A stretch of DNA of 49,299 bases from an uncultured Paracoccaceae bacterium (GTDB taxonomy: Bacteria; Pseudomonadota; Alphaproteobacteria; Rhodobacterales; Rhodobacteraceae). A model generated the notes under the pieces. The model ran no database searches, was not told the DNA's origin, and saw nothing but the letters and a program-made list of their open reading frames with translations. Positions 17,256 to 26,729 of this stretch are shown piece after piece (position 1 is the stretch's first letter; every line of letters starts with the position of its first letter). Position numbers and translations under genes: made by a program. The stretch is taken from the NCBI GenBank assembly GCA_947311485.1, contig CAMZLM010000145.1, positions 1 to 49,299 of the forward strand, given 5' to 3'.

Positions 17256-20200
17256 CTAAAATTCCTCGACCAGTTGCACACCCGGAACATGTTTTATCGC
17301 ACCTTTGATCTGCGGGTTCAGGGTATATTCCTGTTTTAGGGCCACCTCGACTTCACCGGGCAAATCAGGGTGCGACAACACCAGATGTACCGGCCCACGT
17401 CCACGGCGGCCTGCATTTTTGGTAGCGGCTTCCAGTCGTGTTTTCACAGAGCTGATCGCCTCGATTTCATTGATGAAAACACGCAACCCCATGGCCGCCG
17501 CATCCTCGACCGCGCGATCCACCGTTTGCACCCCGCGCGCCAGGAGTTTGAGTTGCTCTGCCTCCAGGTTGGCCTCTACCGATAGAACCACGTTTTCACC
17601 GGGCACCAGAAGATCGCGGTATTTTTCCAGCGTGTCGGAAAAAATTGTTACCTCGTACAGCCCCGTTGGATCAGACAGCTGCGCAAACGCAAAACGGTTG
17701 CCCCGTGCTGACTTGCGTTCCTGTTTTGCGGTCACCGTCCCAGCCAACTTTACCACACAGGCTCCGTTTTTCACCTTTTGGTTCAACTCTGCCAACGTCA
17801 GGATATTCTTGCGTTTCAATGGGCCGAGGTAATCATCCAGCGGATGCCCCGACAGGTAAAACCCGATGGCACGATGTTCTTCGGCGAGCCGCTCCGTGGG
17901 CAACCAATCCTCGGGCATCGGCAGGCGCGGCGCAGGTAGATCTTCGCCACTATCACCAAACAATCCGCCCTGCGCCGAATTTTTATCCGCATGCGTGGCC
18001 GCCGAATAGTCCACCAGCGCCCCGACCGATTCCAGACATTTGCGTCGGTTGGCATCCAGCAAGTCAAACCCGCCAGAACGCGCCAGCATTTCCATAGGTC
18101 GCTTGCCGACCTTCTTCAGATCAACACGGCGCGCCAGATCGAACAGGTCTTTGAACTCCCCGTTTTCCAACCGCTCGTTTGTGATCAGCTTCATTGCTTC
18201 GCCACCCACATTCTTCAACGCGCCCAGCGCATAGTGAATTTTGCCGTCAATGACGCTAAAGGTCGACAAGGACCGGTTCACACAGGGCGGCACAATGTCA
18301 ATTTTCAACCCGCGCTTGGCCTCTTCTATATATACACCCAGCTTTTCCGTCAGGTGGATATCGCAGTTCATCACCGCCGCCATGAACTCCACCGGATGGT
18401 TCGCCTTGAGCCAACCGGTCTGATAGGACACCACCGCATAGGCCGCCGCGTGGGATTTGTTGAACCCGTAGTTGGCAAATTTTTCCAATAAATCAAAAAC
18501 CTCTGTGGCCTTTTTCTTGTCCACTCCGTTTTCCATCGCGCCCTTTTCAAATTTGGGGCGTTCCTTGGCCATTTCCTCGGCAATTTTCTTACCCATGGCA
18601 CGGCGCAACAAATCCGCACCGCCAAGGCTATAGCCGGCCATGACTTGCGCAATCTGCATCACCTGTTCCTGATAAACGATGATGCCCTGCGTTTCCTTGA
18701 GCAAATGGTCAATCAGCGGATGCACGGATTCCAGCTCTTTTTCGCCGTTCTTAACCTCGCAATAGGTGGGGATATTCTCCATCGGCCCCGGGCGATACAG
18801 CGCCACCAGCGCCACGATATCCTCGATACAAGTGGGTTTCATCCGGCGCAGCGCGTCCATCATGCCCGTGCTTTCCACCTGAAACACCGCCACGGTTTTC
18901 GCATCGGCATAGAGCTTGTACGTCACCGGATCATCAATCGGGATCGCGCCGATGTCGCCTTCGGCCCCTTTCGGCGGTTCAAACAGGGTTTGCCCATCCG
19001 GCCCGATGTGTAATTCACGCCCGGAGGTATGGATCAGATCAACCGCATTCTGAATGACTGTCAGGGTTTTAAGACCAAGAAAGTCAAATTTTACCAGACC
19101 GGCCTGCTCCACCCATTTCATATTGAACTGGGTCGCAGGCATATCGGACCGCGGATCCTGATAGAGCGGGACCAGTTCATCCAGCGGGCGGTCCCCGATC
19201 ACCACACCGGCGGCATGGGTCGAGGCATTGCGCAACAGTCCTTCGACCTGTTGGGCAAAACCGAGCATGCGTTCCACCACCGGTTCGGCTTTAGCCTCCT
19301 CGCGCAAACGCGGCTCATCGGCCAGCGCCTTGGTGATAGACACCGGTTTAACGCCTTCGACCGGAATCAATTTGGACAGGCGGTCCACCTGCCCATAGGG
19401 CATTTGCAAAACCCGCCCGATATCGCGTACAGCTGCCTTGGACAGCAGCGCACCAAAGGTGATAATCTGCCCTACCTTGTCGCGACCATATTTTTTCTGC
19501 ACATAGCGGATTACCTCTTCACGGCGATCCATGCAAAAATCGATGTCAAAGTCGGGCATGGATACCCGTTCCGGATTCAGAAACCGTTCAAACAGCAGCG
19601 AATACCGCAGCGGATCAAGGTCCGTCACTGTTAACGAATAGGCCACCAGAGATCCCGCACCGGATCCCCGCCCCGGACCCACCGGAATATTATGATCCTT
19701 GGCCCATTTGATAAAATCGGCCACAATTAGAAAATAGCCGGGGAACCCCATCCCCTCGATGATGTCCAGCTCAAAATCCAACCGCTTCTGGTATTCCTCA
19801 ACGCTCACCGCATGCGGGATCACTGCCAGCCGGTTTTTCAGCCCCTCATTGGCTTGGCGACGCAGTTCGACAACCTCGTCATCGGCAAATTTGGGCAGGA
19901 TCGGGGCGCGCTTATACACCTTAAATGCGCAACGCTGCGCGATTTCCACCGTGTTTTCAATTGCTTCAGGAAGGTCCGCGAATAGCGTGACCATCTCTTC
20001 TTGTGATTTGAAGTAATGTTCCTCTGTCAGGCGCCGGCGTGGTTCTTGCTGATCCACATAGGCCCCGTCGCCAATACAAATTAACGCATCATGGGCCTCG
20101 TACATATCGCGTTTAGGGAAATACACATCATTTGTCGCCACCAATGGCAATTCCAGATCATAGGCCAGCCGCACGAATTCCGGTTCGGTTGCTGCCTCCT

Positions 20201-20765
20201 GTGGCGTGCGTGTCGCGCCGTCATAGGGATGACGCTGCAATTCGATATAAAGCCGCTCCGGAAACATATCCGCCAGCCGCATGACCAATGCCTGCGCGGC
20301 CTCTTTTTGTCCGTCCTGTATCAACTGCCCCACCGGCCCCAGAGCACCACCCGTCAGGCAAATCAAACCAGCACTATGACGTTCCAGTTCCTCCAGCGTG
20401 ATGTGTGGCAACGCATCGCCCGAATCCAGAAAGGCACAGGAATTCAGCTTCATCAGGTTCAAATACCCGGGTTCATCCTGCGCCAACAACACCACCGGCA
20501 AGGGTTTGGGCGGTTGATCCCCAATACGGGCCGCCGGCGCATAGGCCAGATCAAATTGGCAGGCAATAATCGGCTGCACGCCCGCCTTGGATGCCATTTC
20601 AGAAAATTCCAACCCGCAAAACAGATTACCCGAATCCGTCACGGCAACTGCCGGCATACCTGCCGCCCGGCACATATCCGGTAGTTTTTTGACCTGAATC
20701 GCCCCCTCTAGCAAGGAATAAGCAGAATGAAGGCGAAGGTGGATGAATCGGGGTGTATCTGTCAT
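17256..20765 (-). CDS. dnaE: DNA polymerase III alpha subunit DnaE
   Basis: Replicative DNA polymerase catalytic subunit of the C family. The 1169-residue length is normal for DnaE1. It starts with a PHP domain (HLRLHSAYSLLEGA). The palm carries GPGRGSGAGSLVAYS and the catalytic PDFDIDFCMDRR with D405 and D407. Downstream are the fingers region (YQEQVMQIAQVMAGYSLGGA, FNKSHAAAYAVVSYQTGWLK), tandem HhH and an OB-fold domain (KLAGTVTAKQERKSARGNRF). It lies in the same direction as the ferredoxin-domain gene 91 nt downstream, and may share its transcript. It is divergent from the putative sulfotransferase gene. Confidence 0.97.
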   Translation of the reverse strand: MTDTPRFIHLRLHSAYSLLEGAIQVKKLPDMCRAAGMPAVAVTDSGNLFCGLEFSEMASKAGVQPIIACQFDLAYAPAARIGDQPPKPLPVVLLAQDEPGYLNLMKLNSCAFLDSGDALPHITLEELERHSAGLICLTGGALGPVGQLIQDGQKEAAQALVMRLADMFPERLYIELQRHPYDGATRTPQEAATEPEFVRLAYDLELPLVATNDVYFPKRDMYEAHDALICIGDGAYVDQQEPRRRLTEEHYFKSQEEMVTLFADLPEAIENTVEIAQRCAFKVYKRAPILPKFADDEVVELRRQANEGLKNRLAVIPHAVSVEEYQKRLDFELDIIEGMGFPGYFLIVADFIKWAKDHNIPVGPGRGSGAGSLVAYSLTVTDLDPLRYSLLFERFLNPERVSMPDFDIDFCMDRREEVIRYVQKKYGRDKVGQIITFGALLSKAAVRDIGRVLQMPYGQVDRLSKLIPVEGVKPVSITKALADEPRLREEAKAEPVVERMLGFAQQVEGLLRNASTHAAGVVIGDRPLDELVPLYQDPRSDMPATQFNMKWVEQAGLVKFDFLGLKTLTVIQNAVDLIHTSGRELHIGPDGQTLFEPPKGAEGDIGAIPIDDPVTYKLYADAKTVAVFQVESTGMMDALRRMKPTCIEDIVALVALYRPGPMENIPTYCEVKNGEKELESVHPLIDHLLKETQGIIVYQEQVMQIAQVMAGYSLGGADLLRRAMGKKIAEEMAKERPKFEKGAMENGVDKKKATEVFDLLEKFANYGFNKSHAAAYAVVSYQTGWLKANHPVEFMAAVMNCDIHLTEKLGVYIEEAKRGLKIDIVPPCVNRSLSTFSVIDGKIHYALGALKNVGGEAMKLITNERLENGEFKDLFDLARRVDLKKVGKRPMEMLARSGGFDLLDANRRKCLESVGALVDYSAATHADKNSAQGGLFGDSGEDLPAPRLPMPEDWLPTERLAEEHRAIGFYLSGHPLDDYLGPLKRKNILTLAELNQKVKNGACVVKLAGTVTAKQERKSARGNRFAFAQLSDPTGLYEVTIFSDTLEKYRDLLVPGENVVLSVEANLEAEQLKLLARGVQTVDRAVEDAAAMGLRVFINEIEAISSVKTRLEAATKNAGRRGRGPVHLVLSHPDLPGEVEVALKQEYTLNPQIKGAIKHVPGVQLVEEF

Positions 20766-20870
20766 TGGGCCTGTTTAACGTGGGTTGCTATCGGGCGAAA
20801 GCCGTTGCACAATGTTTCCACAACAGAAACAATCGGGCCGAAGAACCCGAAACGGGGCTTATTCAAACAC

Positions 20871-21653
20871 ATGACCTGTCTTTTTACCAAAGTTTATGGT
20901 GCGCGAAACACCGGTGCCACCTATTTGGAAAAACTGGTAAACAAGAACTTTGCCACCGATCTGCTGCGGGGAGACTTCGGCGTGGCCAAACGTGTCATGC
21001 GTCTTGTGCTGCAACAATACAAACCGCGCCTGCGGCCGCAGGAAAATAGCAAAATGCAGGATCAATACCATGAACGCATCCTGTATTCGGATTTTGGCCT
21101 AAAGCACGCAGCCCCGCCCGTTGATGTGATCCGCGCAGCGCCGCACGCCAATAACACGTTGTTTCTCTTGATTACCAAACACCCGGTTTTCTTTTTGTCG
21201 TCGCTGCACAACCGCCCGGAAAATCCGCTTTTGCGGGAGGAGGAGTTGGATTTCGACCGGTTTTTAATGAGCGAATGGCCCGTGTCCCCCCGCGACAATG
21301 TCGGCCCAACCGCATTGGAAAGCCCGATTGAGCTGTGGAATGCCAAAATGCGCGAATATGTGCGGCTCATGCAGGTCGCCGAAAACGTGATCCACATCCG
21401 TTACGAAGACATGTTGGCGGATTTTGAGGGCCAGATGGACCGGATATCCGAATACATCCCGAAAATCACTGCCGGATATGGACCAATTCGCCGCTCGGTG
21501 AAGGCCTCTGACAATTTGCGATTGGAAGACTACCAGCGCAAATACAAGTATCATAAAATCAAAACCGACTATAAAAAACGTGACCTTGAATACATCTATC
21601 GCAAAGTGGACGACGAGGTTATGCACGCACTAGACTATCGAAAGGTGCTTTGA
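20871..21653 (+). CDS. Putative sulfotransferase-like protein
   Basis: The 260-residue protein begins MTCLFTKVYGARNTGATYLE, which resembles the PAPS 5'-phosphosulfate loop of sulfotransferases (K/R-x-GNSGTT-type) with substitutions. Later HIRYEDMLADFEGQMDRI has the look of the family's second conserved segment, and the C-terminus is very basic (KYKYHKIKTDYKKR). No signal peptide or TM helix is visible. I chose the ATG at 20871. The frame extends to 20727, but that part overlaps the dnaE coding start and shows no family resemblance. Its stop abuts the uraH ATG directly, so the two are co-translated, although a sulfotransferase has no known place in urate breakdown. The substrate is unknown and the family call is moderate. 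Confidence 0.6.
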   Translation: MTCLFTKVYGARNTGATYLEKLVNKNFATDLLRGDFGVAKRVMRLVLQQYKPRLRPQENSKMQDQYHERILYSDFGLKHAAPPVDVIRAAPHANNTLFLLITKHPVFFLSSLHNRPENPLLREEELDFDRFLMSEWPVSPRDNVGPTALESPIELWNAKMREYVRLMQVAENVIHIRYEDMLADFEGQMDRISEYIPKITAGYGPIRRSVKASDNLRLEDYQRKYKYHKIKTDYKKRDLEYIYRKVDDEVMHALDYRKVL

Positions 21654-22004
21654 ATGGGCAAACTGACAACGCATGTGCTGGACACAGCATTGGGGAAACC
21701 GGCTGAAGGACTGGCCATTGAGTTGTTCAAAATCGACGGGGAAAACCGCCATAAACTGGGCGATTTCACTACCAATGCCGATGGCCGCATAGACACGCCT
21801 ATTTTACAAGAAACGGCCTTTAAAACAGGTATTTACGAGTTGGTTTTTCACGCAGGAGACTACCTTTCCAAGACTGTTTCTGATTTACCTGACCCCAAGT
21901 TTTTCGACCTCATTCCGCTACGTTTCGGGATTGCCAAAGACAGCCATTACCACGTGCCATTGTTGCTGTCTCCCTTCAGCTATTCCACTTATCGCGGCAG
22001 CTAA
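21654..22004 (+). CDS. uraH: 5-hydroxyisourate hydrolase (transthyretin-like) UraH
   Basis: Hydrolyses 5-hydroxyisourate, the product of urate oxidation, to OHCU. The 116-residue protein has the family markers: His7 in TTHVLDTALGKPA, Arg45 in GRID, His100 in YHVPLLLSPF and the C-terminal tetrapeptide YRGS. It has no signal peptide, so it is cytoplasmic. It is contiguous with the sulfotransferase-like gene and 124 nt upstream of xdhA, the enzyme producing urate, which fits a purine-degradation cluster. No urate oxidase, OHCU decarboxylase or allantoinase gene is visible in the window. Confidence 0.95.
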   Translation: MGKLTTHVLDTALGKPAEGLAIELFKIDGENRHKLGDFTTNADGRIDTPILQETAFKTGIYELVFHAGDYLSKTVSDLPDPKFFDLIPLRFGIAKDSHYHVPLLLSPFSYSTYRGS

Positions 22005-22021
22005 AAAAATAAAAAAATCTT

Positions 22022-22048
22022 GCCAAACGCGGTTTTGGCTGTTTGTTT
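22022..22048 (+). terminator. Weak hairpin after uraH
   Basis: GCCAAA (22022-22027) pairs with TTTGGC (22034-22039) over a 6-nt loop and is followed by a broken T-rich stretch (GTTTGTTTA). It could partly end transcription before xdhA. The stem is short, so read-through into the xdh genes is plausible. Confidence 0.35.
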
Positions 22049-22128
22049 AGGCGTCACGACCCTGCGCGACCGTCTTACGCCACATCAGACGCCGCGCGGT
22101 TTTGCAAGGAAGGTGGCGGGTTTTCTGA

Positions 22129-23517
22129 ATGAAAATCGAATTTCTTCTCAATGGAGAAGCCGTAAGTGTAGAGGGCGAATCCCCGACACGGACTTTACTG
22201 GATTGGCTGCGGGAAAACCGTGGGCTGAAAGGCACCAAAGAGGGCTGCAACGAAGGCGATTGCGGTGCTTGCAGTGTGCTGGTTACCCACAATGACGAAA
22301 ACGGCCCTGCCTATCTGGCGATGAATGCCTGCATTCTGTTTTTGCCACAGTTGCACGGCAAAGCGGTACGCACCGTCGAAGGGCTGGCCGAAGGCGACAC
22401 CCTGCATCCGGTGCAACAGGCACTTGTCGAACATCACGGCAGCCAGTGTGGCTTTTGCACGCCAGGTTTTGTCATGTCGATGGCCGCCGCACATCAAACC
22501 GGCGAAACCGATCACAATGACACCCTTGCCGGCAACCTGTGCCGCTGCACCGGCTATGAACCCATCGTCAAGGCGGCCAAGGCAACTGAAACTGCGCCTG
22601 TGTCGGTGGCGATTGCCGCGGATGCCATAAACCTGCCCACCACTGGTGCCCTGCAAAGTGATCAAGCCTATATGCCGCAAAGCCTTGCAGAATTTGCCCC
22701 TTGGTATCAGGAAAATCCTGATGCCACGTTGATTGGCGGCGCAACCGATGTGGGGCTGTGGGTCAACAAAGCCTTTCGCGACATCACCCCCGTGGCCTTT
22801 CTGTCACAAATCCCCGAACTACGTGTTATTTCAGAAACAGACACCGGTTTGCGCGTTGGGGCCGGCGTGACCCTGAACCGGCTGCGAGCCGCGATCAAAA
22901 CCCGCCATCCCGAATTCGCAATCTTGATCCGCCGATACGGCAGCATGCAAGTGCGTAATGCCGCCACCATCGGTGGCAATGTAGCGAACGGATCCCCGAT
23001 CGGCGACAGCCCGCCTGCCCTGATCGCCCTAAACGCCCGCATCCGTCTGCAAAAAGGCACAGCCCTGCGCGAAATTCCGATAGAGGATTTCTTTGTCGCT
23101 TACGGAAAGCAGGATCGTTCGGCCGGCGAATTTGTTGAAAGCATCCTGATCCCGCCACAAGAGGACCGGCTTAAGTGCTACAAGCTTTCCAAACGCTTCG
23201 ATCAGGATATCTCAACCCTTCTCGGGTGTTTCAGCATCCCTGTAAAAGACGGTATTGTCCACGATGCCCGCCTTGCTTTTGGCGGAATGGCCGCAACCCC
23301 CAAACGCGCAAGCGTGGTTGAAAACGCCCTGAACGGTCGCCCTTGGACAGAAACGACGGTTCGCACGGCAATGACCTTGATGGGAGAGGATTTTCAGCCC
23401 ATCGCCGATGTCCGCGGTACAGTCGAATACCGCCTGCGCAGCGCGCAAAATTTTCTATTGCGGTACTTCCTTGAGGACCAAGGCGTCCGCACCCGCGTAC
23501 TGGAGGAACGGCCATGA
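22129..23517 (+). CDS. xdhA: Xanthine dehydrogenase small subunit XdhA (2x[2Fe-2S], FAD)
   Basis: Electron-transfer subunit of xanthine dehydrogenase, which oxidises hypoxanthine and xanthine to urate with NAD+. The first cluster site is C40, C45, C48 and C68 (EGCNEGDCGACSV). The second is C107, C110, C138 and C140 (QCGFCTPG, LCRCTGYEP). The FAD domain follows with ATLIGGATDVGLWV and NAATIGGNVANGSPIGDSPP. The 462-residue length fits bacterial XdhA. It overlaps xdhB by 4 nt. The Shine-Dalgarno sequence before the ATG is weak. Confidence 0.96.
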   Translation: MKIEFLLNGEAVSVEGESPTRTLLDWLRENRGLKGTKEGCNEGDCGACSVLVTHNDENGPAYLAMNACILFLPQLHGKAVRTVEGLAEGDTLHPVQQALVEHHGSQCGFCTPGFVMSMAAAHQTGETDHNDTLAGNLCRCTGYEPIVKAAKATETAPVSVAIAADAINLPTTGALQSDQAYMPQSLAEFAPWYQENPDATLIGGATDVGLWVNKAFRDITPVAFLSQIPELRVISETDTGLRVGAGVTLNRLRAAIKTRHPEFAILIRRYGSMQVRNAATIGGNVANGSPIGDSPPALIALNARIRLQKGTALREIPIEDFFVAYGKQDRSAGEFVESILIPPQEDRLKCYKLSKRFDQDISTLLGCFSIPVKDGIVHDARLAFGGMAATPKRASVVENALNGRPWTETTVRTAMTLMGEDFQPIADVRGTVEYRLRSAQNFLLRYFLEDQGVRTRVLEERP

Positions 23518-25802
23518 CTGTTAACAAACCGCTCCCCCATGACGCCGCAAAACTGCATGTGACTGGCGCTGCGCGCTATGTGGATGACATGCCAATTCCA
23601 GCCAACTGCCTGCATCTGGCCTTTGGCCTGTCACCAGTTGCGCATGGGATTCTGAAATCCGTTAACCTTGACGCGGTGCGCACCTTTCCCGGTGTCGTGG
23701 CCGTGCTGACAGCAGAGGATCTGCCCGCCAGCAATGATGTCTCGCCCTCTGCCCATGACGAACCCTTGCTGGCAACGGACAAGGTGTATTACATCGGCCA
23801 ACCGGTGTTTCTTGTCGCGGCGACCAGTCACGCTGCGGCCCGCAAAGCTGCGCAAAAAGCTGTATTTGACATTCAAGAGTTAACACCTCTGTTAACAATC
23901 GAAGATGCCCTCGCCGCCGGAGACGAATTCGAAGCTCCGCTGGTTTTCAACAAGGGCGATACGGCTGGCGCGCTCGAAACCGCACCACATCGTGTGTCCG
24001 GTTCTATCACAATCGGGGGGCAGGAACATTTCTATCTGGAATCCCACGCCGCCCTTGTTATGCCACAAGAAGACGGGGACATGCTGGTGCATTCATCGAC
24101 CCAGCATCCCACAGAAATACAGCACAAAGTGGCCGAGGCCATCGGCAAACCTTTCCATTCTGTGCGGGTCGAAATCCGTCGCATGGGCGGCGGTTTTGGC
24201 GGTAAGGAGAGCCAGGGAAACGCGCTCGCTTGCGCCTGCGCCGTCGTGGCCCAGCGCCTGAATCGCCCCACGAAAATGCGTTATGACCGTGATGACGACA
24301 TGACAATTACGGGAAAACGCCATGATTTCCGCATTGATTACACCGTGGGATTTGATGGCGACGGAAAAATACAGGCAGTTGATTTTAATCAATATTGTCG
24401 GGGTGGCTGGGCGCAGGATTTGACAGCCCCTGTAGCCGATCGCGCCATGTTGCACGCGGACAACACCTATCATCTACCACATGCGCGGATTACCTCGCAC
24501 CGGTTGCGCACCAATACTGTTTCCAACACCGCCTATCGGGGTTTTGGCGGGCCTCAGGGGATTGTCGGAATCGAACGCGTGATCGACCATATCGCTCACC
24601 ATCTGAAACGTGATCCGCTGGAAATCCGCCAGGTGAATTACTATGCCCTCACCGGCCAGACCACGCCCTATCACATGGAAGTCACCGACAGCGTGATAGC
24701 CGACATCACCGCTGCGCTGCTCGCCTCAAGCGATTATAAAAACCGTCGCGCCAAGGTCGATGCCTTTAACGCCGAAAATACAATCCTGAAACGCGGATTG
24801 GCCCTGACCCCTGTTAAATTCGGGATATCGTTTACCTTAACCTTCCTTAATCAGGCCGGCGCGCTGGTGCATATCTATGCGGATGGCTCGATCAAATTGA
24901 ACCATGGTGGCACCGAAATGGGCCAAGGCCTGTTTACCAAGGTGGCACAGGTCGCCGCCACCGTATTCGGCCAGCCTCTTTCATCGGTAAAAATCACCGC
25001 AACGGACACGGCTAAAGTGCCGAATACGTCAGCAACGGCTGCGTCCTCTGGCTCTGATTTGAACGGCATGGCTGTTAAAAATGCTTGCGAAACCATTAAG
25101 AAACGCCTGATTGGTTTCATTGCAGAGAAATGGGGGGCTGACCCGACCGCAATCCGTTTTGCCAATGGAAACGTTGAAACGGGCCGCCAAACGTTAACCT
25201 TTGCCGAGGTGATTTCCGCGGCCTATCAAAACCGGATTTCCCTGTCGGCCACCGGCTTTTATGCCACCCCGAAAATCGAGTGGGACCGCAAAGCGGGCAA
25301 GGGACGCCCCTTCTTTTACTTTGCCTACGGAGCGGCGCTAACAGAAGTGGTGATCGACACCCTCACCGGTGAAAACCGGATATTACGCACGGATATCATC
25401 CATGATGTCGGCAAGTCCCTGAACCCGGCACTGGACATCGGCCAGATCGAAGGGGCCTATGTACAGGGGGCTGGCTGGCTCACCACCGAGGAACTGGTCT
25501 GGGACGACAAAGGCAAATTATGGACCCATGCGCCGAGCACCTATAAAATTCCTGCCTGTTCGGATCGACCGGAAATTTTCAATGTCGCACTGTTTGACCA
25601 AGGCGAAAATACAGAAGACACGATTTACCGGTCAAAGGCGGTAGGGGAACCGCCGTTTGTGCTTGGCATATCGGCCTTTCTAGCCCTATCGGATGCAGTG
25701 GCGGCCTGCGGTGATGGTTCCGTTTATCCCGACCTGCAAGCCCCCGCCACCGGCGAGCAGGTGTTACGAGCGGTGTTACATCAACAAGGGCAGGAGTTGT
25801 GA
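23514..25802 (+). CDS. xdhB: Xanthine dehydrogenase large subunit XdhB (molybdopterin)
   Basis: Catalytic molybdenum subunit. The 762 residues carry the family motifs in order: QEHFYLESHAAL, RRMGGGFGGKESQ, AYRGFGGPQGIVGIERVID, GGTEMGQGLFTKVAQ and KAVGEPPFVLG. The last contains the catalytic glutamate E712. It overlaps xdhA by 4 nt and xdhC by 4 nt, so the three are one translationally coupled unit. It is cytoplasmic, forming a heterotetramer with XdhA. Its maturation should need XdhC, encoded next. Confidence 0.96.
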   Translation: MTVNKPLPHDAAKLHVTGAARYVDDMPIPANCLHLAFGLSPVAHGILKSVNLDAVRTFPGVVAVLTAEDLPASNDVSPSAHDEPLLATDKVYYIGQPVFLVAATSHAAARKAAQKAVFDIQELTPLLTIEDALAAGDEFEAPLVFNKGDTAGALETAPHRVSGSITIGGQEHFYLESHAALVMPQEDGDMLVHSSTQHPTEIQHKVAEAIGKPFHSVRVEIRRMGGGFGGKESQGNALACACAVVAQRLNRPTKMRYDRDDDMTITGKRHDFRIDYTVGFDGDGKIQAVDFNQYCRGGWAQDLTAPVADRAMLHADNTYHLPHARITSHRLRTNTVSNTAYRGFGGPQGIVGIERVIDHIAHHLKRDPLEIRQVNYYALTGQTTPYHMEVTDSVIADITAALLASSDYKNRRAKVDAFNAENTILKRGLALTPVKFGISFTLTFLNQAGALVHIYADGSIKLNHGGTEMGQGLFTKVAQVAATVFGQPLSSVKITATDTAKVPNTSATAASSGSDLNGMAVKNACETIKKRLIGFIAEKWGADPTAIRFANGNVETGRQTLTFAEVISAAYQNRISLSATGFYATPKIEWDRKAGKGRPFFYFAYGAALTEVVIDTLTGENRILRTDIIHDVGKSLNPALDIGQIEGAYVQGAGWLTTEELVWDDKGKLWTHAPSTYKIPACSDRPEIFNVALFDQGENTEDTIYRSKAVGEPPFVLGISAFLALSDAVAACGDGSVYPDLQAPATGEQVLRAVLHQQGQEL

Positions 25803-26728
25803 GCGGGTTTGACCGCACCCAACTCGTTCAGGCCCTTGATAACGGGCCGGTGGTGCGTGTGGTTATTGCGCAACATGCCGGATCCGCCCCGCGTGAAACC
25901 GGCACGTCCATGCTTGTTTCCTCCCAAGGCCAGCAGGGAACGATTGGCGGCGGGGCACTGGAATTGGAAGCCATCCGCGCCGCCCGCGAAATGTTGGGAA
26001 ATTCAAACGATACCCATGTATTGCGCCTGCCCTTGGGGCCGGCGCTCGGCCAGTGTTGTGGCGGGTCGGTCACACTGGTGCTGGAACGCTTCACATCCCC
26101 GCCGGATAACACTGAAATCTTTGTCCGCCGGATTGCCGGCAAAGGGCACGAACCACTCTCTATCACGCGAGCGGCTGCACAGATGCGCAATCTGTCAGCC
26201 CAACGCCCATTGGTGTTTATCGGAGGATGGATCGCAGAAGTCGCCCGTACGCCCGTACGCGCGCTCTGGCTTTATGGCGCAGGGCATGTGGGGCGGGCAA
26301 TTGTGGAAACCCTGAACGGGCTGCCCTTTGATATCACCTGGATCGATACAGCGCAAAACCGGTTTCCAGGCAATATGCCCTCCAACGCCACACCGTTGGT
26401 TGCCCGAAACCCGGCACAGGTTGTGCCCTGTGCGCCTATGGATGCCGATCACCTTGTGCTGACCTATTCCCACGCCATTGACCTTGATCTGTGCCATACC
26501 GTTTTATCGCGCGATTTTGCCAGCCTTGGCGTAATCGGATCCGCGACCAAGAAGGCCCGGTTTACCAAACGCCTGCGTGAACTTGGGCATTCGAATACCC
26601 AAATTACCCGCATGACATGCCCGATTGGCAACCCTGCACTTGGGAAAACACCCAAAGCTATTGCGGTGGGCATCGCAGCTGACCTATTATCATCCGCGGC
26701 GCAACAGCCAAGCCGAAAGGAAGCCTAA
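25799..26728 (+). CDS. xdhC: Xanthine dehydrogenase accessory protein XdhC
   Basis: Moco-binding chaperone that supports sulfuration of the molybdenum cofactor and its insertion into XdhB. The 309 residues have the XdhC N-terminal domain (VVIAQHAGSAPRETGTSMLV, then GTIGGGALE) and the C-terminal Rossmann-like domain (WLYGAGHVGRAIVETL, then FASLGVIGSATKKARF, ending with IGNPALGKTPKAIAVGIAADLL). The GTG start lies inside the xdhB stop (GTGA), with AGGAG just upstream. It is 1 nt apart from the importer ATPase gene that follows. Confidence 0.94.
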   Translation: MSGFDRTQLVQALDNGPVVRVVIAQHAGSAPRETGTSMLVSSQGQQGTIGGGALELEAIRAAREMLGNSNDTHVLRLPLGPALGQCCGGSVTLVLERFTSPPDNTEIFVRRIAGKGHEPLSITRAAAQMRNLSAQRPLVFIGGWIAEVARTPVRALWLYGAGHVGRAIVETLNGLPFDITWIDTAQNRFPGNMPSNATPLVARNPAQVVPCAPMDADHLVLTYSHAIDLDLCHTVLSRDFASLGVIGSATKKARFTKRLRELGHSNTQITRMTCPIGNPALGKTPKAIAVGIAADLLSSAAQQPSRKEA

Positions 26729-26729
26729 C

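Noticed and set aside
20727-20870. Upstream extension of the sulfotransferase-like frame
   Set aside because: It overlaps the dnaE coding start on the other strand and has no family similarity; the ATG at 20871 begins the conserved part.
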